Positions 35,346 through 41,274 of a stretch of DNA of 64,000 nucleotides are shown one piece after another. How positions within the stretch are numbered: the stretch's first letter is position 1; each line of letters starts with the position of its first letter. The stretch comes from a virus: the IMG/VR virus record IMGVR_UViG_3300027782_000034, positions 108,720 through 172,719 of that record; one strand, 5' to 3'. Below the pieces are notes generated by a model, which saw only the letters and a list, made by a program, of their open reading frames with translations, was not told the origin of the DNA and made no database searches. Made by a program: the position numbers and the translations under genes.

Positions 35346-35506
35346 ATACGCCCTTTCCAAGATTTAGACCAAGACCCAGACCAAAACCAAGGCACAGACC
35401 AAGGCCAAGACCAAGACCCAGACCTAGGCCAAGACCCAGACTCAGCCCCAGACTCAGACCAAGACCCAGACTCAGACCCAGACCCAGACCATATTTTTCT
35501 TATCAT
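35342..35506 (-). CDS. Trp-rich array protein 11 (54 aa), low-complexity
   Basis: MIRKIWSGSGSESGSW start; ten Trp in 54 residues, almost entirely Ser, Gly, Trp and Pro. The DNA is built from TCTGGG/TCTTGG hexamers, suggesting growth by slippage. It ends KSWKGRI with TGGAAAGGG. Too short for usual gene-length cutoffs. Confidence 0.78.
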   Translation of the reverse strand: MIRKIWSGSGSESGSWSESGAESGSWPRSGSWSWPWSVPWFWSGSWSKSWKGRI

Positions 35507-35679
35507 ATATGTCCTTTCCAAGATCTAGAGCTAGCCCAGTGCCAAGACCAGGACCAAATCATAAACGAAGACCAAGACCTAATCCCGGGCCAAGACTCAG
35601 CCCAAGACTTAGACCTAAACGCAGAGCAATGCCAAGAAAGGGACATAGCCCCAGAATCAGGTCGCATTTTTCTTATCAT
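35503..35679 (-). CDS. Trp-rich array protein 10 (58 aa)
   Basis: MIRKMRPDSGAMSLSW start, nine Trp including IWSWSWHW, end RSWKGHI. Shares the TCTTGG hexamer bias and C-terminus with protein 11, so these two are probably the most recent relatives. ATGA overlaps. Confidence 0.78.
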   Translation of the reverse strand: MIRKMRPDSGAMSLSWHCSAFRSKSWAESWPGIRSWSSFMIWSWSWHWASSRSWKGHI

Positions 35680-35849
35680 GTGTTATTCCTCCATACCCAA
35701 GAACAACACCCAAACTTAGTCCAACATACAGAGTAATTGTCGGACCTACGCCAAACCTCGCACACCCAACTCCAATTCTCAGAACACCCAGACTTGCACG
35801 TAAATCCCGCCCAAGCTATAGTTCTAGGCCGTGCTAGCTTTCTTATCAT
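35676..35849 (-). CDS. Trp-rich array protein 9 (57 aa)
   Basis: MIRKLARPRTIAW start, seven Trp and five Cys (CKSGC, CEVW, CCSW). Ends SWVWRNNT with TGGAGGAA. ATGA overlaps. Confidence 0.78.
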   Translation of the reverse strand: MIRKLARPRTIAWAGFTCKSGCSENWSWVCEVWRRSDNYSVCWTKFGCCSWVWRNNT

Positions 35850-36028
35850 ATATCTCCTTTCCAAGAGGAAGATTCTATATTGTCCTCAGCCCAAGACCCG
35901 CCAATACGCCATTCTTCTGTCCAAAGATGAGCCCATGTAGGCCAAGGTCTATATTTAGCCAAACACCAAGACATGTTCGTATCTAAAGACCAAGAGAAAG
36001 ATTGGCCAAAAGCTTTTCTTCTTATCAT
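35846..36028 (-). CDS. Trp-rich array protein 8 (60 aa)
   Basis: MIRRKAFGQSFSW start, eight Trp (PWPTWAHLW), end SSSWKGDI with TGGAAAGGAG. ATGA overlaps. Confidence 0.8.
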   Translation of the reverse strand: MIRRKAFGQSFSWSLDTNMSWCLAKYRPWPTWAHLWTEEWRIGGSWAEDNIESSSWKGDI

Positions 36029-36201
36029 CGGAAAGAACTCCAAGAATTAGATCTGAGTTTTGGAAAGACCCACAAGTAGGACCAAGCTTTTCCGGAAGGC
36101 GTAGCGGTGGCTCTGTGCCAGTTCCGTGTAAAGCAAGTTCCCCATAAAAACAAGTCTGACCAATCTCTTGATCTAGGAGTTATTAATGTTTTTCTTATCA
36201 T
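36025..36201 (-). CDS. Trp-rich array protein 7 (58 aa)
   Basis: MIRKTLITPRSRDW start, six Trp, end SNSWSSFR with TGGAGT. Its composition is closer to ordinary proteins. The start lies one base after the stop of protein 6. Confidence 0.75.
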   Translation of the reverse strand: MIRKTLITPRSRDWSDLFLWGTCFTRNWHRATATPSGKAWSYLWVFPKLRSNSWSSFR

Positions 36202-36202
36202 G

Positions 36203-36385
36203 TTATCTCCATCCTATTCGCAGAATAGCTAGGGTCCAGTTTCTAGATTTCCACGCATAGCTGTAATGCCAGCGTCCGGGCCAGCCTAGAGATCCAGAAC
36301 CGGATAACAAAGACGCAGACCAGTACACAGACCCAGCCCAGTTACGAGATAGTTTTTCAGGTTCTCTCATTGTTCGTTTTATCAT
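36203..36385 (-). CDS. Trp-rich array protein 6 (60 aa)
   Basis: MIKRTMREPEKLSRNW start, seven Trp, end RIGWR followed by TAA. TGGAGATAAC doubles as the next Shine-Dalgarno. Confidence 0.78.
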   Translation of the reverse strand: MIKRTMREPEKLSRNWAGSVYWSASLLSGSGSLGWPGRWHYSYAWKSRNWTLAILRIGWR

Positions 36386-36582
36386 ATGTGGTGCTTCCAA
36401 GATCTAGGGGTGGAATCGACTACGAATTTAGAACGCAGTCTAGCTTGAGGCCAGCACTTAGTGTAAGTTTGACTTAAATGCCAGTTCCAACTCCAAGGCG
36501 CAGCCCAAGAGTGATGATGGCACCAAGAAAGACCTATGGACCAAGCTTCAGTTTGAGAATTTGCCAATACTTTTCTTATCAT
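36382..36582 (-). CDS. Trp-rich array protein 5 (66 aa)
   Basis: MIRKVLANSQTEAW start, eight Trp including APWSWNW and CHHHSW, end RSWKHHI. The His/Cys/Trp cluster could bind metal. ATGA overlaps. Confidence 0.79.
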   Translation of the reverse strand: MIRKVLANSQTEAWSIGLSWCHHHSWAAPWSWNWHLSQTYTKCWPQARLRSKFVVDSTPRSWKHHI

Positions 36583-36812
36583 GTGTCTTCTCCCCATGAC
36601 TCGGATGTAGGTGAAGACATAACAGCTGTCGCCGACCAAACCCAACCCCAAGAAGAAAAAGAAGACCAAGACTTTGCCCAAGCCCTAGTTAAACTCCAAT
36701 TTCCAAATCTGTACCTAGAATCTGACCAAGCTGCAGATTCAGTTTCGCCCCAAGGCTTATCCATAGCACCTCTCCAAGAGTATGACCCTCTATATGATAT
36801 TTTTCTTATCAT
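36579..36812 (-). CDS. Trp-rich array protein 4 (77 aa)
   Basis: MIRKISYRGSYSW start, ten Trp (SSWGWVWS), longest member; end SESWGEDT with GGGGAGAAG. ATGA overlaps. Confidence 0.8.
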   Translation of the reverse strand: MIRKISYRGSYSWRGAMDKPWGETESAAWSDSRYRFGNWSLTRAWAKSWSSFSSWGWVWSATAVMSSPTSESWGEDT

Positions 36813-36961
36813 AAGTTATTTCTCCAAGATTTAGACTTAGGACAATGCTTTTTCCATATCCAAGACCTAGACCAGCTTTTAAAAGTAAACATCCAGTGAC
36901 AAGCTGTAGGGTAAGACAAAGCCCAAGAATAAGTTTGAGAATATATTGTTTTTCTTATCAT
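36809..36961 (-). CDS. Trp-rich array protein 3 (50 aa)
   Basis: MIRKTIYSQTYSW start, six Trp, basic C-terminal half (SWIWKKHCPKSKSWRNNL). Shortest member. ATGA overlaps. Confidence 0.75.
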   Translation of the reverse strand: MIRKTIYSQTYSWALSYPTACHWMFTFKSWSRSWIWKKHCPKSKSWRNNL

Positions 36962-37167
36962 AAGTTATCCCTCCAATGCCAAGATTCAATTCTATTTTTA
37001 ACCCAAGCACCAGACCTAGCCCAAGACCCAATCCCAGACCAAGATTTAGCATAATTTTGAGACCAAGCCACAGCCACATATTGAGGTGCAAATGGCATCC
37101 AAATAGATGTATTAAAATTCTCGGCCCAAGACTCAGACCCCGCAAAATCTATACTTCTTCTTATCAT
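36958..37167 (-). CDS. Trp-rich array protein 2 (69 aa)
   Basis: MIRRSIDFAGSESW start, eight Trp, end ESWHWRDNL with TGGAGGGATAAC. ATGA overlaps. Confidence 0.79.
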   Translation of the reverse strand: MIRRSIDFAGSESWAENFNTSIWMPFAPQYVAVAWSQNYAKSWSGIGSWARSGAWVKNRIESWHWRDNL

Positions 37168-37349
37168 CGGTATTCCCTCCATGCTGTAGTGGAAATAACT
37201 TCACTATGTGACCAGTTAACTGACCAAGGCTGTATCACTGTTCTATTACATGAATACACGCAGTAGACTGTTCTAAAAGTGCTACAAGTCCAACCATTGG
37301 TCCAGAGCTGTGCTCTGGACCACGGCGGAATAGATCTTATTATTCTCAT
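37164..37349 (-). CDS. Trp-rich array protein 1 (61 aa, first)
   Basis: Starts MRIIRSIPPW, a variant of the MIRK start, with six Trp and four Cys. Ends AWREYR with TGGAGGGAA. It follows the 105-aa gene by 12 bases. Confidence 0.74.
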   Translation of the reverse strand: MRIIRSIPPWSRAQLWTNGWTCSTFRTVYCVYSCNRTVIQPWSVNWSHSEVISTTAWREYR

Positions 37350-37361
37350 ATGCACCCCTTG

Positions 37362-37679
37362 TTATGCATCCAAGGGAGCGAAGCACCAGCGTGGCTGATA
37401 GATGATCTCTATAGCACCTAAGGAGATCACAACAGAAGAACCGATTGGATCCTCTGTGTTAGGTTGCTCTTGGGAAGAAGCACCCGATGTCTCTACTGCC
37501 CTAGCTTGGGCCAACACTAGGCAGTCATCAGCCACATGGCTGAGGATTCCACGATAGTTGTAGCGGGCACAAAGCACCGCAACAGGTTGACCCAGAAACT
37601 GTTGTGCAATACTAGCCATGTTGCCAGCAAGGGTGCCATCGATGTTAACCAAAGCCACTTTGTTCTTTACTTTTGCCAT
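37362..37679 (-). CDS. hypothetical protein heading the Trp-rich array (105 aa)
   Basis: ATG at 37679 with AAGGAA upstream. N-terminus KVALVNIDGTLAGNMASIAQQ and a central VAVLCARYNYRGILSHVADD suggest an alpha/beta fold; no family recognised. It is the first gene after a terminator, so it and the 18-gene array are probably on one transcript. Confidence 0.65.
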   Translation of the reverse strand: MAKVKNKVALVNIDGTLAGNMASIAQQFLGQPVAVLCARYNYRGILSHVADDCLVLAQARAVETSGASSQEQPNTEDPIGSSVVISLGAIEIIYQPRWCFAPLDA

Positions 37680-37713
37680 AATACTAATTCCTTAAGATAA
37701 GATTGATTCCAAC

Positions 37714-37740
37714 GAAAAAGGGAGCAGACACTCTGCTCCC
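37714..37740 (-). terminator. intrinsic terminator
   Basis: Perfect 9-bp stem GGGAGCAGA/TCTGCTCCC, loop of three, followed in the minus direction by TTTTTCG. It closes the 108-aa gene and isolates the array transcript; the array promoter must lie in or before 37680-37713. Confidence 0.88.
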
Positions 37741-37775
37741 TTGGGTAAACTAAATAATATTAACAACGACACCGA

Positions 37776-38102
37776 TTAGTCTGCTACTTTACGTTCACGC
37801 TCTGCAGATAAGGGGTCATACTCACGCTGTCTGGTGACACATACCCAGCTGTTGGCGGGCAAACGGATATCCGAATGCTCATCATGTCCTACGATGGTTT
37901 CTTCTTTGGAAAAGAGATAGATATCTCCTTTTACATTTACATAGCTTTCGACTTCGGGCCCTGCTTTGATGGCATGACTGTGACCAGTCACTTCTCCGAA
38001 TGCAAGAATTCTAGATTCATGCTTCTTCATCTCCTTCAAGTCCTTGGGCTTAGCCACAGTCTTGAAAAAGATATCACCTTGACGACTTTGAAAATTCTTC
38101 AT
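37776..38102 (-). CDS. small phage protein with GHSH/H-rich motif (108 aa)
   Basis: RQGDIFF near the start, GEVTGHSHAI in the middle, then H..HSDIRLPANSW and a final VTRQREYDP. This layout recurs in small phage and plasmid proteins with a cupin-like, possibly metal-binding fold; function unknown. ATG at 38102 with AAGGAGC upstream. Confidence 0.7.
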   Translation of the reverse strand: MKNFQSRQGDIFFKTVAKPKDLKEMKKHESRILAFGEVTGHSHAIKAGPEVESYVNVKGDIYLFSKEETIVGHDEHSDIRLPANSWVCVTRQREYDPLSAERERKVAD

Positions 38103-38123
38103 ACTAATGCTCCTTCGTAAAAG

Positions 38124-38720
38124 TTAAGATTCTTGCGAAGGCTGATACTTGTCAGCCTTCATGTAATTGGTCCACGCAACTGCCTCAAGGCAAGTTTTCA
38201 TCGTGGGAGGTACGCATAAGAAGTAATTCTTAAATGTACCATCGGGCTCTGCAGTAGAGTTGACTACCTTGACATACAAGGTAGGCTCTGTGAAGACCCT
38301 TGGGATCTCAAACAGAATCCTTTCTCTTCCAAACTGATCCACATCCTTGTGGATAATTTTAGTAGTAGGCAGGGCCATAATCTTTTCTAGACCTATGACC
38401 TTCATGCCTACATATCTTACCTCAGTGTTTGGATTTCGCAACACCTCTTCTAACAAAACCGTTTCCGGCTTGGTAAAGAAATGCGGAGGAATACGCACCC
38501 CTTCATAGTAATACAGGATGCTGCCGAACTTGTCGGCATCCATCCCATGCTGTTGACCATTCTTGTACCACATTATCCTCGTTGGACTAATGTAGGCTGG
38601 CCCATTATCACAATGGAGCCTACCATCTTCATTTAAGATTCGTTTAAGTGGTCCGAACCCAAACTCTCCATTGAAGAATTTGAGTCTGGAAGTCCACGCT
38701 TCGTATCCTTGATTCTTCAT
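38124..38720 (-). CDS. DUF6745-like protein (198 aa)
   Basis: Start MKNQGYEAW at 38720 with AGGAGGAG upstream. The segment VKVVNSTAEPDGTFKNYF followed by VPPTMKTCLEAVAWTNYM resembles the C-terminal part of DUF6745-type proteins of unknown function. The CDNGPAY element in the first half is also typical of that group. Confidence 0.6.
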   Translation of the reverse strand: MKNQGYEAWTSRLKFFNGEFGFGPLKRILNEDGRLHCDNGPAYISPTRIMWYKNGQQHGMDADKFGSILYYYEGVRIPPHFFTKPETVLLEEVLRNPNTEVRYVGMKVIGLEKIMALPTTKIIHKDVDQFGRERILFEIPRVFTEPTLYVKVVNSTAEPDGTFKNYFLCVPPTMKTCLEAVAWTNYMKADKYQPSQES

Positions 38721-38730
38721 AACACTCCTC

Positions 38731-39435
38731 CTAGGTATGAATGCTCCAAAGTGCGTTGGTCTCAAGAGTCACGCTAAAGGTTTCTCCCGAGCCTGGTCCA
38801 TGATAGATGAGCCCGCCATTATACCCGTAGGTATAGTACTGACTATATCTATACGCATTTTTAAACGCATACTCGGTCAGTTGCTGAGAGTACCCTTCGT
38901 TTAGATGCACTCGCTCCGTTATCTTGAGCTCTTCCACCACTTTTTGATGCGGGTTGCTAACTCCTGCTTGGGCATGCTTGTTAAAGCAATCCCAATACAT
39001 TTCTGATCTAAGCGGGAAGTAAGCGGAGAAACTAAAGCTGTGCAGACAGCCATCGTCATGCAAGATAATTTTCTGCTTAGGTACACCAATGGTGACCGGA
39101 TCTTTGTCTTCCGGACCAAACAGAACTTGTAGCTCTATCCAAGATGGATCGGGCAGCTCTGCATATTGGGCAGTGCTGCTGTGAGTTAGGTGTGCCATCT
39201 TGGTAAAGAAACTTTCTGCTAACTTCTCGGCAGTGTCGGTTTTCCCCGCATGGTACATTGCAAGGATATACCCTGCAATAGAACCAAGTCGGGTTTCCCC
39301 ATGCTGCGTAAAGTAGGCTTTACCTTTCCAATGCTCTGCGAGTCCATGCAGATACCTATTGACCTTAGTGTTTAGTATTTCCAAGCAGTCTTGGCCATAG
39401 GTGTTTAATTCTACTGGGCTCTTTAAATCACTCAT
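38731..39435 (-). CDS. hypothetical protein (234 aa)
   Basis: Start MSDLKSPVEL at 39435 with GGAGATAAC upstream, overlapping the end of the 63-aa gene. Aromatic- and His-rich with Tyr runs (YRYSQYYTYGYNGG). Unknown. Confidence 0.68.
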   Translation of the reverse strand: MSDLKSPVELNTYGQDCLEILNTKVNRYLHGLAEHWKGKAYFTQHGETRLGSIAGYILAMYHAGKTDTAEKLAESFFTKMAHLTHSSTAQYAELPDPSWIELQVLFGPEDKDPVTIGVPKQKIILHDDGCLHSFSFSAYFPLRSEMYWDCFNKHAQAGVSNPHQKVVEELKITERVHLNEGYSQQLTEYAFKNAYRYSQYYTYGYNGGLIYHGPGSGETFSVTLETNALWSIHT

Positions 39436-39619
39436 TGTTATCTCCATCTAAAGGTTCATGTGTAAAATCAATTTGCTTTTTTAATAGCATGTCAATAAAT
39501 ATTTGAGTTGCTAATTCACTTAAAACTTTACTGCCTTCTGGTGTATCTGGATCTGTTCCAGAAGGAAGTTTAAGGTTGATTCCAGAATCGATATACACAT
39601 CGTACGATATGCTACTCAT
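39428..39619 (-). CDS. hypothetical protein (63 aa)
   Basis: ATG at 39619, overlapping its neighbours on both sides by 8 bases. Contains LPSGTDPDTPEGSKVL, a short element also seen in small phage proteins. Unknown. Confidence 0.62.
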   Translation of the reverse strand: MSSISYDVYIDSGINLKLPSGTDPDTPEGSKVLSELATQIFIDMLLKKQIDFTHEPLDGDNNE

Positions 39620-39920
39620 TGTTATCCACCTTTGTGAAAGTGGTTATTTCTGCAAGCTGTTCTTCGTAAGTTTCTTCTTCTTCATCATCATCTTCTGGCT
39701 CATGTTGATCTTGAAACTGTAGAAGCTTCTCCATTATATGTTCTTGCCTTGCGTCGTTGCGTTGGATCCAAATATCCTGATTGCCTTTTGTAGCTACTTG
39801 GCTTTCGAGAAAAGCCCTCATGCTATCAGTGTAAAACCTAACACATGTCCTAATATGTTGTCTTTCCCACCTTTGTAAAAGGTTTGGATTGTCATAAACT
39901 GGTTTGCTATTATCACTCAT
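39612..39920 (-). CDS. hypothetical acidic protein (102 aa)
   Basis: ATG at 39920 overlapping the upstream stop by 8 bases. Helical N-terminal half, Glu/Asp-rich middle (EPEDDDEEEETYEE). Unknown. Confidence 0.62.
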   Translation of the reverse strand: MSDNSKPVYDNPNLLQRWERQHIRTCVRFYTDSMRAFLESQVATKGNQDIWIQRNDARQEHIMEKLLQFQDQHEPEDDDEEEETYEEQLAEITTFTKVDNNE

Positions 39921-40323
39921 CGTCTTCTACCTCCTCATTTTCGTTTTCGTTCTCAGTCTCTATTTCGATAGAGACTTCTTCATCTGGCTCAAGGTCTACT
40001 CGTTCCATATACCACGATGAAACAGAAGCTTTCATCGTGTCTAGGTTATAGGTGACATCGTCACCATAATCGTTTCCGTCACCGGCACCGCTGTACGAAT
40101 AGGCATCAAATGCCCATTCTTCTATCTCCATGGCTAGCTCGTTTATTCTATTTTTTCTTTTCACAATCTTTACTAGATCGTCTGTTTTATGTTCTACAAA
40201 ACCTACATGTAGATGACCTTCGTCATTCCCTCCACGAAATTCAAGTTCTATAGAACTTACACCTAACTCTTTTGCTTCATCGTAAATCTTCTTTGGCAAT
40301 GGGATAGGACTCAAATCTGACAT
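39913..40323 (-). CDS. hypothetical protein with acidic tail (136 aa)
   Basis: ATG at 40323 with AAGGAGAA upstream. Beta-prone N-terminal half; the C-terminus is a long acidic tail (EVSIEIETENENENEEVEDD). Unknown. Confidence 0.63.
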   Translation of the reverse strand: MSDLSPIPLPKKIYDEAKELGVSSIELEFRGGNDEGHLHVGFVEHKTDDLVKIVKRKNRINELAMEIEEWAFDAYSYSGAGDGNDYGDDVTYNLDTMKASVSSWYMERVDLEPDEEVSIEIETENENENEEVEDDE

Positions 40324-40332
40324 AGTTTCTCC

Positions 40333-40695
40333 TTATTCACTAATTTCTAAATTACTTTCAACACTTTTCTTAGCCACCCTAAGCATCCACTTCTTAGGGC
40401 TTTCTAAGACTGGTTGAAGCCAGTCTTGTACTGTAGGGATGAAACCACAATCTTCTTCTACATGCTGCTCCGCAATGAACTTTACTGGCACTTTCTTTTC
40501 TTCACTGTTGCGCAGCGTGTTACCAAACTTTTGCACCGCCCATTCCACGCCAGCGGAATGGTGGCGCAATGCCCTATGAGTCCAGTTGCCTGTGAAAGCT
40601 TTGGTCTCATCAAACCAATTATGGATTTCCATGTAATCATCGGGAAACCCTCCGAACTTTAGGGCACTGCTTACTGCGTGGTGGTAAGGTGTCAT
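40333..40695 (-). CDS. DUF6915-like protein (120 aa)
   Basis: The order HHAVSSALKFGGFPDDY, IHNWFDETKAF, RALRHHSAGVEW, then AEQHVEEDCGFIPTVQDW matches the DUF6915-type pattern of phage and bacterial proteins. Many His residues suggest a metal site. Function unknown. Confidence 0.7.
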   Translation of the reverse strand: MTPYHHAVSSALKFGGFPDDYMEIHNWFDETKAFTGNWTHRALRHHSAGVEWAVQKFGNTLRNSEEKKVPVKFIAEQHVEEDCGFIPTVQDWLQPVLESPKKWMLRVAKKSVESNLEISE

Positions 40696-41031
40696 TTATC
40701 TCCCATAATCAGATTGAGGTCTAAAGGGGCTGAACAGTTCACCGTACTCTGTGGTGATAATTCCATTTGTGATGGAACATGGAACAACCATGTCTTCATC
40801 GAGGTGGGGGCAATCCATGGTCTTATCTTCGAGAAAGGTCTCGATCCTATGCTTTAATAGATCTACTACTTCGAGATAAGCCTCTCGCTGGGTTGCATAG
40901 GTTACAGGAGTGCTGAAGTTCTTTTCATCAGTGTCCCACCATGCTGGAACAATGGCTCCATTTAGCTCCTCGCTGATTATTACCCATGCTTCTTTCGGTT
41001 CTATTACAAGCACTAACTTTGCTTTCTTCAT
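40696..41031 (-). CDS. hypothetical protein (111 aa)
   Basis: Start MKKAKLVLVIEP at 41031 with AAAGAGAG upstream; the stop directly abuts the next gene. Beta-prone, unknown. Confidence 0.62.
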   Translation of the reverse strand: MKKAKLVLVIEPKEAWVIISEELNGAIVPAWWDTDEKNFSTPVTYATQREAYLEVVDLLKHRIETFLEDKTMDCPHLDEDMVVPCSITNGIITTEYGELFSPFRPQSDYGR

Positions 41032-41041
41032 TTTTCTCTCT

Positions 41042-41203
41042 TTACCATTGTGATCTAAATGTGGTGCTAACATTGATACGCTGTACCACATTCGGGTTGT
41101 TTGGATACACTTCGGTACTCGTTGTGTACTCCATCGTGCGGGTACAACCTATGTTGCTCAACAACACTGCGGTTACTAATAACATTAAGCTTGTCTTTAC
41201 CAT
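41042..41203 (-). CDS. small lipoprotein candidate (53 aa)
   Basis: Start MVKTSLMLLVTAVLL at 41203 with AAGGAAG upstream. A hydrophobic signal segment ends in NIGC, a plausible though imperfect lipobox; the mature part is only about 35 residues. It could be a spanin-type or superinfection-exclusion lipoprotein. No partner is adjacent. Confidence 0.55.
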   Translation of the reverse strand: MVKTSLMLLVTAVLLSNIGCTRTMEYTTSTEVYPNNPNVVQRINVSTTFRSQW

Positions 41204-41224
41204 TGGAACTTCCTTGTAGGTGTG

Positions 41225-41253
41225 CAAATACACACACAATGTAATTGTGTCAA
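41225..41253 (-). promoter_or_regulatory. candidate sigma-70 promoter
   Basis: Perfect TTGACA (-35) 17 bases from TATTTG (-10, three of six consensus positions), about 22 bases upstream of the lipoprotein start. The -10 is weak, so confidence is limited. Confidence 0.35.
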
Positions 41254-41274
41254 AGCGTATTTGTAATGGTGAGG

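Larger units (their letters stand above)
34038..37349 (-). repeat. tandem array of 18 overlapping Trp-rich mini-genes
   Basis: Eighteen consecutive reading frames of 50-77 residues share an ATGATAAG-type start (Met-Ile-Arg/Lys-Lys/Arg). Each has 4-10 tryptophans, mostly in Ser-Trp pairs, and many end in Ser-Trp-Lys/Arg a few residues before the stop. Fourteen of the 17 junctions are ATGA stop/start overlaps; one is TAATG, one is TAA-1 base-ATG, and one ATGA joins a diverged start. Sequence identity between members is low outside the ends, so the family is old or fast-evolving. Individual members are listed separately. Confidence 0.85.

Noticed and set aside
34465-37266. Plus-strand Pro/Arg-rich frames across the Trp array
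   Set aside because: They have irregular starts, no shared ends and no ribosome sites, while the minus-strand frames show regular starts, ATGA overlaps and Shine-Dalgarno spacing.
34038-37349. Trp array considered as a diversity-generating retroelement target
   Set aside because: No reverse transcriptase gene, no template/variable repeat pair and no adenine-specific variation pattern is visible in the window.
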